Assembly (NCBI GenBank): GCA_037951165.1
Contig: JBBDHG010000124.1
Location: 2,605,001-2,669,000 of the forward strand
Direction of reading: 5' to 3'
DNA: 64,000 nt
From: Lophius americanus
Lineage: Eukaryota; Chordata; Actinopteri; Lophiiformes; Lophiidae
Below the pieces are notes generated by a model. It saw nothing but the letters and a program-made list of their open reading frames with translations. It was not told where the DNA came from and did no database searches. This document shows positions 1 through 9,602 of this stretch, in pieces. Both the position numbers and the translations under genes were made by a program. How positions within the stretch are numbered: the first letter of the stretch is position 1; each line of letters opens with the position of its first letter.

Positions 1-262
1 GTGGGGGTAGTGGTTGACATCCTCTATGAAGCAAGATGTTCTGCTCCACAGGGTTCTTCTCAGTGAGGTCAATGAGGGCAGCATCATCAGCAGATAAAAG
101 ATCTCAGATCAGTTGCTCCGCATCTTTGTTTGAGTTTGGTACCGGATGTAGACGCCGTCTCTGACTTCAGCATCTCCAGTGGTCTTCTGGAGCGTCATGA
201 TGAAGAAGATGGTGAGAAGAGCTGGAGCGAGGACACAGACCAGTTTGACTTCATTGACTGGT
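1..262 (-). mobile_element. LINE RT palm remnant at the unit junction, before copy 1
   Basis: The minus strand reads VCVLAPALLTIFF and DGVYIRYQTQ (about 262-130), then LLSADDAALIDLTEKN (about 110-50), matching the QGCVLAP and FADD boxes of a LINE reverse transcriptase. A stop and a frameshift break it. The element continues off the left window edge. It lies about 240 bases upstream of the promoter palindrome, on the opposite strand to the gene. Confidence 0.8.
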
Positions 263-497
263 AGCTGATCCACAGAAGATTCTGTTATTGTTCATGATTC
301 TGGTGTCATTAGTTCAGGAGACATAAAAGCAGCCCGGTGTCAGTTTTCAACAATCAACCTGATCTGGAACCAAACCAACCAGGCAGTGGTTCATGAAGAC
401 TGTCAGGAAAACAGGTCAGAGTCCAGGGTTACACAGTGAAATCATCTTCCCCAGCATGTTGCAGAATCGGGCCAACATCAGTTGATACTGCCGCCCA

Positions 498-547
498 CAC
501 GCCCACGTGGGCGTGACTCAGCGCGGTTCAGGTGTGTGTATATAAAG
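498..547 (+). promoter_or_regulatory. Core promoter of copy 1: palindrome, AP-1 site, TATA box
   Basis: A perfect 18-bp palindrome, CACGCCCACGTGGGCGTG (498-515), has an E-box CACGTG at its centre (504-509) and GC/CACCC-like arms. A consensus AP-1 site TGACTCA (514-520) overlaps its end. The TATA box TATATAAAG is at 539-547, which places transcription start near 568-572, about 50 bases before the exon 1 donor at 622/623. E-boxes bind bHLH factors (USF, MITF, CLOCK types) and TGACTCA binds AP-1. Which factors act here is inference. Confidence 0.8.
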
Positions 548-734
548 AGCAGAGCGGCGTCCAGTCGTCACTTAAACCCTCAGCAGAAACCTGAACATCA
601 TCTCCTCACCTTTACCTGACAGGTAAGACACCTGCTGGCTCCTCCTCCTGCAGTGAAGATCATGGTTCTGCTGTCTCTGTTTCTTTACTGCCAGGTCTGT
701 TTCCTCCACAGAGAACAATCTGTAGATCATCACC

Positions 735-3586
735 ATGAAGACGGTCCTGGTCCTCTCCATCCTCCTCTGTGCTGCCTTTGCAGGTCAGATCATTCAGACG
801 CACATTAGGATCCATGTTCTCAGGAGCTCTTCTCTAACATGCTGTTCTTGTTGTGGTTCCCTCTGCAGCTCCAGCTGAAGAAAAAGCTCCAGGTCAGTAT
901 TGAAGCTCTTTGTTTGAACACACACAGTCAGTCAGACGTGCTTCTATCTGACTCCAACATTCATGTGGTCCTTCCACAGGAGCAGCAGTGGAGGTTGTGA
1001 AAGAAGAAGTGGCTGCTGCACCAGGTGAGTCTCTTCTCTGAAGGTCCTTCAGGTGATGTCAGGATGGAGATTCTCTGCACACAGAGAGACTTTTGAGCCT
1101 AAAATAAACCCAGTTGTGGTTAAAATGTTAATCTCTGGAGGCTGTGAAGTGCAGCTCTATGAATGCAGGTGGATTTGATCGTTGGGGGAGCAGGGACGGC
1201 CAGGTTGGCTGTTTGACCTGCAGGACTGATGACATCATTCTGTGCTGCGGCCTAATCTGCTCATGCTAATGAGTTCCTGTTAGCATGATGTCATAGCTTG
1301 AGGTCTGATGAAGCTGTTTGTGTTTCAGAGATGGAGAACATGATGATGGAGACAGAAGATGTGAAAGAAGTTCTGCCAGAAGATTCTGTTCCTGTTCTTG
1401 GAGACGGTAATCAGACAGGACTTTTATATAAAACGTGTTTATTTAGACTCACATCTAGACATATGAGGAAAGTTACTGTGGTATCCTTAACCACTGTTAA
1501 AGAAACTTAATGCATTTTCCCTGAAAAACAAAAAAGTTGACAGAGACAAAATTCAAGTGCAATTTGACTAATCTCATTTTCACCAATATCTTAGGTCTTT
1601 ATTTCCAACTCCTACTAGTGTTTCGCTCCTTCAGAGCAGGAGGACCATCAGGGTATTTCTGCAGGTGTCTGCAAGTTACTCCTCTCTCTCTTCTGTCTCT
1701 CTGCAGCTCGCAATAACTTCTGTCCAGACCACTGGACCCGCCAAGGCTCTCGCTGCTACGTCTTCGTCAGTAGTAGCTTGAGCTGGTACAAAGCTAAGGT
1801 ATTGATACGCTAACACCTCTATGCTAAGCTAACACTTGTTCTATAACACGGAGGCTTAGAGACTCTGGATGGTGATGGTTTCTGTTGGTAGGTCAGGAAC
1901 TCAACACACTTCCATGTAGAGGACGAAGGTGAAGACTTGAAATGTTACAAAGACGCCTCTGTGCTTCCTCTGTCCAACAGGAGCACTGCCAAATCCTGGG
2001 AGCTCACCTGGCCTCGGCCACCAACCCCAGAGAGTACGCCTTCCTCCAGCAGATGACAAAGACAGCTGGTCAGAGCATGGCATGGATGGGAGGCTTCAAC
2101 GTGCAGGTATGAATGCATGAAGAAGAATCACCAGGTCCAGACCAGGTCCGGTCCAGAGACTTTCACGAGATTCCTGACACTCTTGCTCTTTGTCTCTCAG
2201 GGAACCTGGATGTGGAGCGACGGTGAAGGTTTCTATTACAACAACTGGTACTCCTCCTCCACCCCCAGCACCAACTCCTGCTTGTTCTTACGCTCCTCCT
2301 GTAAGTCCTCCTGTTAGTTTTGGTCCGATAGAGACATCGTCTTTATCCTGTTTGTTTACTCAGAGGGGAAACGACATGAAGGAAACATAATAATAATAAT
2401 ACATTTAATTTATAATGCACTTAACATGAAGACATCTTTGTCAAAGCCTGACTTTAAGTCAAGGGAACATTCACCAAACTAGTGACGGTTTTAGAAGGTG
2501 CTCTCTTTCTACATGTTTTGATATGTGATCCAGATCAGGGAGAACCAGAATCTTTTTTAATCTTCATTAACTTCAGTTTGTACAGAAAGCAGCAACCAGA
2601 TTCTTCACCAAAGCCAAACAGAGAGACGTTATTCCTCCCGTTTCAGCCTCCCGTCATCGGCTTGCGGTCACTTTTAGAAATGATTTCAGAATTTTGTCGA
2701 TAACTTTTAAGGTCTGTTCTGGACTCACTCTGAAATACATCAAAGGTGATGTCCTGACTCATTACATCGAAACCTGAGGTCCTTTCAGCCGTCCTTTAAT
2801 CCAGGCTAAGGACCAAGGAAGGCCAGGTCTTCTCAAGCTCTCTGGAATAATCCTGATGGGATCAGACTGTTATGATCCATAACCTCTTTTGAATCGGGTT
2901 TTAAACACATCTCTAAGAATGCACTTTAGGGGGTCTTGGTCCAAACGTTGCTGTATTTACTGAATTTAAATGTAACTGGGAGCGTTGTGAGTCAAAGGAG
3001 ACTTATTCCCCGTTTAGATGACACTTCCTCTTCTTCTTTCAGTTATTCCCCTTCGGGGTCGCCACAACGGATCCTCCCATCCTAATTTAAAGCCGGTACA
3101 TTGCTAACTTATGGAACCTGGCAGTTGTTATTAATCCGGCCAATGACCAATACGGTTTGAAATCAGTTTTATGTTGCGCATGTTTACTTAGCATAGGTTT
3201 TACGCCGGAAACAACCCTCCCCATTTATCCGGGCTTGGGTCCGGCCTTAGAAGTTCACTGGCTTCTGACCCCTCGTTGGCTTAGTTCCCCATTTAGGTGA
3301 CACCAATTAGATTGCTATCTTGTGCAGAGATGGAAATTGAAGCTTTGGAACCTCAGATCAAAAACGTACATTTCAGGCCGCCAAAATGTTGTTGTAATTA
3401 AAATTGTCCATTTGTCATCCATGCAAATATAAAATTAGACTTTTAATAAAGGGAAGAGAGTAAAACATGAATTACTACAATTAATGATGTTTCTTTTTGT
3501 TAAATCTAATCTCAGATGGATGGGGAAACTACAACTGTAACCACGCACAAAGCTTCATCTGCTCCAAGGACCCTTTCAGCTGTTAA
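735..3586 (+). CDS. Secreted C-type lectin domain protein, type II antifreeze/ladderlectin-like, copy 1
   Basis: Spliced gene of 194 codons. Coding exons are 735-783, 869-892, 980-1024, 1329-1406, 1707-1798, 1981-2106, 2201-2300 and 3516-3586 (TAA); all introns are GT-AG and the frame is continuous. A non-coding exon 1 lies at about 568-622, and exon 2 begins at 712 with 5' UTR. Residues 1-16 (MKTVLVLSILLCAAFA) are a signal peptide; residues 17-65 are an acidic linker rich in Glu, Ala and Val; residues 71-194 are a C-type lectin domain. Cysteines 71/82, 99/187 and 165/179 fit the canonical disulfides, W131-M-G-G is the WIGG-like core, and Cys194 is an extra terminal cysteine. Ca2+ ligands are absent: TPS at 159-161 replaces EPN/QPD and WGN at 174-176 replaces WND. 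Secretion and fold are firm. Function (antifreeze, non-calcium lectin or other) is not established. Specific residues here: Val51, Arg77, Ser171. Confidence 0.9.
2587..2960 (+). mobile_element. LINE 3' remnant (CR1/L2-like) in intron 8 of copy 1
   Basis: The + strand reads, through frameshifts, like the C-terminal end of the reverse-transcriptase ORF of CR1/L2-type elements frequent in fish: an AGCAACCAGATTCTTCACC start, then a degraded HWLPV-type block and a K-Y-I-K-type block near 2735. It has no intact frame and lies in the same orientation as the host gene. Clade assignment is from memory of family patterns. Confidence 0.55.
3006..3303. mobile_element. Short interspersed repeat with flanking direct repeats, intron 8 of copy 1
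   Basis: About 260 bp of GC-richer sequence, including TCGGGGTCGCCACAACGGAT and a TCCGGGCTTGGGTCCGG block, resembles a common teleost interspersed repeat. It is bounded by TTCCCCGTTTAGATGACAC (3006-3024) and TTCCCCATTTAGGTGACAC (3285-3303), direct repeats with two mismatches in 19 that look like an aged target-site duplication. Its class is not established from sequence alone. Confidence 0.6.
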
Positions 3587-3764
3587 CTTGGAGCCTTGGG
3601 AAGGACCCGCCGGGATCTTTCTTCTGTTTGAATCCAAACCATCAACTTTGTTGTGTCTCAGTGATTTATTTACACTTTCTTGTTTTGTTTTCTTAAGAGT
3701 GTGAAATGATAAAATGTTAAAAAGTGAAAAGTACTTTTTGTTTGTGATTGATGATGTTTGATAA

Positions 3765-3770
3765 AATAAA
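3765..3770 (+). terminator. Poly(A) signal of gene copy 1
   Basis: AATAAA lies 179 bases after the TAA stop in AT-rich sequence, with no other canonical hexamer between stop and signal that I can see. The mRNA 3' end is expected 10-30 bases further on. Confidence 0.75.
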
Positions 3771-3794
3771 TGTTATAAGAACAGAATAATGTCA

Positions 3795-4302
3795 GATCTT
3801 CCTTGTGACCTGAGTGGTAATCTGAGTCATTCCAGAGGAAAGAAACCAACAGACGGATGGTTCAGGATGTAGAACTGAACAAGTTACCATTAAACTACCT
3901 GGAAGACTGGACCTTAAAAAGAGTCCATCAGAACACTTGTCACAGCTTCAGGACCTGGTTGTTACTCTAATCATCATCATGTTCAGTATTAGTTTACAGC
4001 AACATTATCAAGTGATACATTTCATTTATGACTCTATAGTATCATTAGAAGGAAAAATATAACGCTCAGTATCATGCTGATATATTTGGATGACATGTCT
4101 TGTCTAATAACTGTTTGATTCAGTTTCTATGTGATACCCTGGGAAAGAACGTTACATGTTTTGGAAAGTGAAGTCCAATACAAACATATCATTCGCATAT
4201 ACACACAAACATGATCCTTAGTCTAACTACATAAAACTATATCATTAGCCTATACAGACACACATGATCTTTAGTCTAAAAACCACAGTTTCAAAACCAT
4301 TT
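3795..4302. other. Intergenic, no gene seen, unit 1
   Basis: AT-rich sequence between the lectin gene and the LINE. It contains two diverged copies of an ACACA-CATGATC-TTAGTCTAA motif (about 4201-4278). No ORF or RNA gene is supported. Confidence 0.6.
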
Positions 4303-5988
4303 CTCATCCCGGCCGCTTCACACTCGGCTTTAAATCATCACAGTGCGAGCTAGAGGTCAGTATTTGAATGTGCCAATAGCACCACATCATCCGAAAAAAG
4401 CAGAGACGGGACCCTAAGACCACTGAACCCGAGACCCTCCGCCACTTGGCTACGCCTAGAAATTCTGTCCATAAAAATTTGATGACCACATAATGTTGCA
4501 GAGGCGTGTCAGCCATGACAGCCATACAACATCCAGAGCTTTCAGATACTCAGGGCGGATCTCATCCACCCCCGGGACGTTGCCACCGCGGAGTTGTATA
4601 ACAGCCGCAGCAACCTCAGCCCCAGTGAACAGTGGATCCACCTCCAAGTCATTCCGCTCTGGTTCCTCCTGGGAATACGTGTTGGTGGGATTGAGGAGAT
4701 GCCCAGAGTATTCCTTCCACCGCCCGACAACTTTCTCAGTTGAGTTCAGCAAATACCCATCCAGCCCGTCAACAGAGTGGAAACAATGACCACTTTCCCC
4801 ACCTGAGACGCCGGACAGTTTACCAGAATTTCTTCTAGGCCGACCGAAATTCTTCTTCCATGGTGTCAGCAAACTTCTCCCATGATCGGGTTTTTGTCTC
4901 TGTGACTACCACAGCGACGTGTCGCTTGGCCTGCCGGTAGCTGTCAGCTGCTTCAGAAGTCGATCAATGATCTGCGACCTAGGGTGTCCTGGTGCCAAAT
5001 GCACTGGTGGACACCCTTTTGTTTGAACATGGTGTTTGCTATGGACAAACTGTGACTAGTACAGAAGTCCAATAACTGAACACCACTAGGGTTCAGATCA
5101 GGCAGGCCAGTCCTCCCAATTCCGCCACTCCAGGTCTCACTGTCATTGCCCACGTATGCATTCAAGTCTCACAGTAGGACAATGGAGTCCCCAGTTGGGG
5201 TGCTTTCCAGCACCCGCTCCAAGGACTCCAGAAAAGGTTGGTTCTCTGAACTGCTGTTTGGCGCATAAGCGTACACAACAGTCAGGACCCGTTACCCAAC
5301 CCGAATGCGCAGGGAAGCAATCCTTTCATCCACTGGGGTAAACCCCAATACATGGGCAGAGAGCTTCTCTTCCGCCTCTCAACTGAAGCAACTCCAGCAT
5401 AGTAGAGGGTGCAGGTTGGTCCCCCATCGAGAAGGCAGGTTCCAGAGCCATGGCTGTGTGTAGAGGCGAGCCCGACTATATCTAGTCTGTGCCTCTCAAC
5501 CTCTCGCACAAGCTCAGGCTCCTTCTCCATCAGTGACGTAACATTCCATGAACCCATCGTCAGCTTTTCTAGCCGGGGATTGGACCGCCAAGGCCGCTGC
5601 ATATTCCTACTGCCCGATCCACAATGCACCGAACCCCTGCGGATTCCTCCGTGGGTGTTGGGCCCATCGGAGGACGGACCGATGTCCATGCTTTGGGCTA
5701 AACCCGACCGAGCCCCATGGGTGAAGGCCTGGCCACCAGACGCTCGCTGGCGGGCGGGCCTCTACTCCGGGCCTGGCTCCAGGGTGGGGCCCCGGTAACC
5801 CTCCGGGCAAAGTACTTCAGTCCTTGATTTTTCCTCTCATCAGGGGTCTTGACCGCTCTTTGTCTGACCCTTCCATTAGGACCTCTTTGCCATGGGAGAC
5901 CCTACCAGGGGCAAATTGCCCCAGACAACACAGCTCCTAGGTACTCAAACCCCTCCACCACGATAAGGCGGCGGTTGTCGAAGGGGTC
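4303..5988 (-). mobile_element. Non-LTR retrotransposon remnant, endonuclease plus partial RT, unit 1
   Basis: On the minus strand the 5' end is near 5988. An APE-type endonuclease follows: GSWNVTSL and REVERHRLDIVGL around 5560-5460, then the NAYVGNDSETW, GLPDLNPSGV and WHQDTLGRRSLIDF blocks at 5165-4953. The start of the reverse-transcriptase region lies at 4872-4490 (GVDEIRPEYLKALDVVWLSW). Directly after LTRLCNI the sequence jumps to the FADD box region (SDDVVLLA at about 4371-4405) and ends near 4303. The central RT and the 3' end are missing, and frameshifts and stops break the ORF. It cannot move by itself. Clade not assigned. Confidence 0.88.
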
Positions 5989-7008
5989 ATAACTGAATTT
6001 AACTGAGAATAATCTGATTTACAATTTCACCGAAGACCTAAGACAGACATTCTAATACTATATTTAGTTTTACTTAAAGACACTTTTAAATAAATTGGTT
6101 TAAAATACAAATCAATATGAATTCCAAAGGTATTCTTTTTTGAGCACTTAAAAGCAGCCACCAATGTCCACCATAAGCCGCATTGTAAGAGACAAAACAA
6201 GACTTTAATATAGAAAACAGGATGATAATGGTGATGATAAGGCGCTGAATCTGGTAGTTTCTATTTCACTATGCTGTTGCTGCTGCTGCTGATGGTTTTT
6301 TCTGTGCTATCGGAAAGTGCTAAATTTTCGACATTGTATTTTTTAGTCTCAGATTTATTGTAAAAAACAATTATGCAAAGGACCGTTATAAGACATCACT
6401 TTTTTGACTTGTAAAAATTGTCTTGGTTTTATGATAAATAGTTTAAGTAGAAACGTTCATGTCAATGATGTTTCGCATGAAAAACAATCCAAAGGAATAA
6501 TTTTATCTCAAAGAAAGGAATTCATTATTGTGTTTGTTGAGGTGAACTTCAGAATGTGAGCTTTATTTTCATGAGACAATGAAGAATATAATAATCCCAT
6601 GTATACCTCTTCACTCTTTAATTTTGGCCAATACATTATTTGCATATGAACTGCATAATTAAAAAAGAGCAATTTAGGGAATATAATTTAGTGATATCCA
6701 AGGTGAATAATCTGAAATTATGATTCATCTATCCAATAAGACATATAATACATCAAATTGAATTGTTATTACCACTGAACTACGGCTAGCAAAAAAAAGA
6801 AAAGAAAAAAGTGCCTACTCCTCCGTCTGCTGTTGAAAACCTTTTTCACTGTAATTCTCTGATCCACCTAATGTAAGGCGGTTTATAGCTTAAGGGTGCC
6901 ACAGAGTGTTCAGTATGACTATTTTCATGTCTGTATGTTAGGTAGAACACCCGGTCCTCACATTGTGGGTCTTTTTCTCCTGGTCCTCATAAAGAGTTAT
7001 GTACAAGA

Positions 7009-7009
<1 letters not shown>
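5989..7009. other. AT-rich intergenic spacer, unit 1
   Basis: About 1 kb with no recognisable gene; it has a short GCT repeat near 6273-6290. It exists in two sequence types: units 1, 3 and 4 have AACAGGATGATAATGG here, units 2 and 5 have AATATGATGATGGTGG. Confidence 0.6.
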
Positions 7010-7069
<60 letters not shown>

Positions 7070-7278
7070 TGTGCGTTTGTGAGTGTTTGTATAAGAGAGA
7101 GAGATAAGATAAACCTTTATTAGTCCCACAATGGGGAAATTGCAGGATTACGGCAGCAAGAGCATTTTACAGAATACAGAATAACAGAGCAACATTGTGT
7201 AAAATTAAATTAAATTAAATGTGCAGTAGTGGACATGTTGGGTAGTGTATTGTCCCATAGTGCAAAGTGCAAGTGAGG

Positions 7279-7334
<56 letters not shown>

Positions 7335-7560
7335 TTTTACTAGCAGTGCTGGCTAAAAAGCCTGACTGCTGCAGGAAGGAAAGATCAGCAATATTGATCC
7401 TTCACACACTTGGGGTGAAGGAGCCTGTCGCTGAAGGAGCTCTCCAGTGCAGAGATGGTGTCCTGCATGGTGATGGTTATGCACTCGGTGCATAACCATG
7501 GGCCACTGTATTGAATACCTGTGCGGACGATGTGGACTCCAACAATTAACCTCCCAGTGG
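7010..7560 (-). repeat. Two TG microsatellites around a LINE 3' tail, unit 1
   Basis: The first tract, (TG)28, is at 7010-7065 and the second, (GT)25, at 7282-7331. Between and beyond them lies a minus-strand LINE 3' fragment whose tail reads, on the minus strand, CCCATTGTGGGACTAATAAA followed by GGTTTATC (about 7107-7134). The piece after the second tract, to about 7560, belongs to the same kind of element and contains a hairpin at 7473-7499. Confidence 0.7.
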
Positions 7561-7899
7561 TTCACATCTCAGATCTTAATGCTGACCTTCTCATGGGGGG
7601 TCTTACCCTCCATTTTTATTTAATTTATTTTTTTTATTATTTTGCTTAATCATAAGTATGAGCATCCCATCTCTTGACTTTAACATATTGCAACCACCCA
7701 CAGATATGTAGGGTTAGGGTTCACTCTATAATCTGTCTGATCCACTCTGGAGAACAGGAAAAAGGCAGGTAGGAGTTCAGACATGTAGAAATACTGCGAC
7801 TGTTGTTTTTCACGCACAGAATCTACAATCTTGTATAAATAAAGAAACTTAGAAAAGACTAACCTGGTCTGGCAGGTCTCAGTAGTTTCCGAGCCCTCA

Positions 7900-8261
7900 C
7901 CTCTGCTCCTGTGGAGCACAACTGGACCACATGAATGTTGGAGTCAGATAGAAGCACATCTGACTGACTGTGTGTGTTCAAACAAAGAGCTTCAATACTG
8001 ACCTGGAGCCTTTTCTTCAGCTGGAGCTGCAGAGGGAACCACAACAAGAACAGCATGTTAGAGAAGAGTTCTTCAGAACATGGATTCTAGTGTGTGTATG
8101 AATGATCTGAGCTGCAAAGGCAGCACAGAGGAGGATGGAGAGGACCAACCACCATCATCACCAATGGTGATGATCTACAGATTGTTCTCTGTGCAGGAAA
8201 CAGACCTGGCAGTAAAGAAACAGAGATGGCAGAACCATGATCTTCACTGCAGGAGAAGGAG
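7900..8261 (-). pseudogene. Inverted fragment of the lectin gene (intron 1 to exon 4), unit 1
   Basis: Read on the minus strand, this is a diverged copy of the gene from late intron 1 through exons 2 and 3 into exon 4. It keeps the CTCCATCCTCCTCTGTGCTG core of the signal-peptide exon and the whole of exon 3 (GCTCCAGCTGAAGAAAAGGC). It is dead: the ATG context is replaced by a small ATCATCACC/GGTGATGAT quasi-palindrome with an upstream in-frame stop, the exon 2 donor GT is CT, and homology to exon 4 stops after a few bases. Confidence 0.88.
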
Positions 8262-8497
8262 CACATGGCGTTACACAATCCTGAGCAGGCGGTTGGACTC
8301 TGTTTGCACAGAGGAATATTTAGCAAGAAGATAGTTTCTTCTTTGAGGAGAAAAAATTTTAAAGAGAGAATATCTCCTCAAGAATTATCAAAATTCTACA
8401 AGAATACATGAATAAATTTGCAATTTAAAATAGAATCAGAATCAGAATGCCTTTATTGTCATAGCATGTGCCACATACGAAGAAATGATGGTATCTC

Positions 8498-8615
8498 GGT
8501 CCTGGTCCTCTCCATCCTCCTCTGTGCTGCCTTTGCAGGTCAGATCATTCAGACACACACTAGAATCCATGTTCTCAGGAGCTCTTCTCTAACATGCTGT
8601 TCTTGTTGTGGTTCC
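8498..8615 (+). pseudogene. Direct fragment of the signal-peptide exon and intron 2, unit 1
   Basis: 118 bases matching the live gene from inside exon 2 (after the start codon) to just before the exon 3 acceptor. It shares ACACACACTAGAATCC with the inverted fragment where the live genes have ACGCACATTAGGATCC, so the two fragments share a source. It has no start codon and no downstream exons. A LINE-tail-like AGAATCAGAATCAGAATGCC lies just upstream at about 8432-8451. Confidence 0.9.
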
Positions 8616-9174
8616 TTAACAAGTCAGGTCTTCATGTTTCTTTTAACAGAGAGTTCCCAAGGTGCTTTTCTTGTGCTAAATATTAGAAATGACCATCCCT
8701 ATATCAGAACACAAAACTGTGATCCAGTAACAACTTTTTCATCATCTTCCTCGTTGGTCTTTCGAGGTCAAGCTTTTCTTCATCGTCTTTTCTACCTCTG
8801 TCTGTCATACCAGTGTTGGGTTTTTCCATTCCAGGCTAATGTACAAATACTGGGCCCCACTATCTGGAGAACACTACAACAATGGTTATGCATTTCTTTA
8901 CACGTGAAAAATAGAATCCAACTATCACAAATTGAAATTGTCAGCACAAAATGTCCACTTAGTTATTCGGGCAAGTTCCAACTGAATTTACTGGTGTTGA
9001 TTGAACTAAGTTGATCAAATTAAACCCAAGTTAATTCATCAAGGTTGATTCCATTTAGTAATTTACTTACAACTTATTTGTTAATATTAGTTTCCAAGTT
9101 AATTTATTAATATTGACATACTGGTGTTGATTCCAATTAGTTACTTGGTATTGGTCCACCGAAATGGACAATAT
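8616..9174. other. Intergenic spacer, unit 1
   Basis: No gene supported. A long open frame across 8418-9014 exists only in unit 1 and is broken in the others. From 8930 on there are degenerate AAGTT/TTGATT-rich repeats, suggesting an old AT-rich tandem repeat. Confidence 0.5.
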
Positions 9175-9602
9175 CTAGAGATGTAGGAAAGGGGTAGAGG
9201 TAACACAGGTGGAGGGTTTCATCATCTTGAACCTGAACTCAAAAAAAAAAAACTCAACCTCTTGCTGTGAGATTTCTGGGAAGCACTTTAGAGGGTGGGA
9301 AATCTCAAACTGTGAGTAAGCAGACTGGATAGGTAGAGTGGAGCAACCAGAAAGGACAGAACGGATTGAGTCAATTTGCGAATTGAAGAAAGCCATGAAA
9401 TTATTACAGTGCTCTTCTGTAATTTCTGGGACTTAGAATTTCCAGGACTGGTTTTGATAATGTTCAAGTAGAACAGTGATTGAGCCTCTCTAAGCGACTT
9501 TGAGTAGACTATTTGGTGTTCCCGAAACGCTAGCTTGTGGACAGTAAGACCTGAAGCCTTGTAACACTGCTCAAGGACACGCCCAGCTGCCTTCTCGAGC
9601 AA
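9175..9602 (-). mobile_element. LINE coding remnant (CR1/L2-like, between endonuclease and RT), unit 1
   Basis: Two overlapping minus-strand frames read like the region just before the reverse transcriptase of CR1/L2 elements: SGLTVHKLAFREHQIVY, then LFYLNIIKTSPGNSK (9602-9288), then FFNSQIDSIRS and PLKCFPEISQQE (9396-9175). A frameshift separates them and no RT follows. Assignment rests on motif spacing and is moderately sure. Confidence 0.6.

Noticed and set aside
2301..2324. Exon 8 reading on into intron 8 to an early stop (SSCKSSC) as the real C-terminus
   Set aside because: The splice donor GTAAGT is strong, and the last exon supplies the two missing canonical cysteines and a proper stop. 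Retention would give a broken lectin fold.
5409..5798. 129-codon + strand frame, open in units 1-4
   Set aside because: It is the opposite strand of the LINE endonuclease region. Its openness follows from the composition of that element.
7011..7123. Val-Cys repeat proteins from the TG tracts
   Set aside because: They are translations of the TG microsatellite; tract length varies between units and shifts the frame.
7707..7721. TAGGGTTAGGGTT, telomere-like
   Set aside because: Only about two repeats, in every unit. It is too short to indicate a telomere or an interstitial telomeric block. The CCCTAACCC near 50930 in unit 4 is equally short.
8418..9014. Open frame of 198 codons on the + strand in unit 1
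   Set aside because: It starts in a LINE-like tail, runs through the direct signal-exon fragment, and is broken in units 2-5. It has no splice or promoter support.
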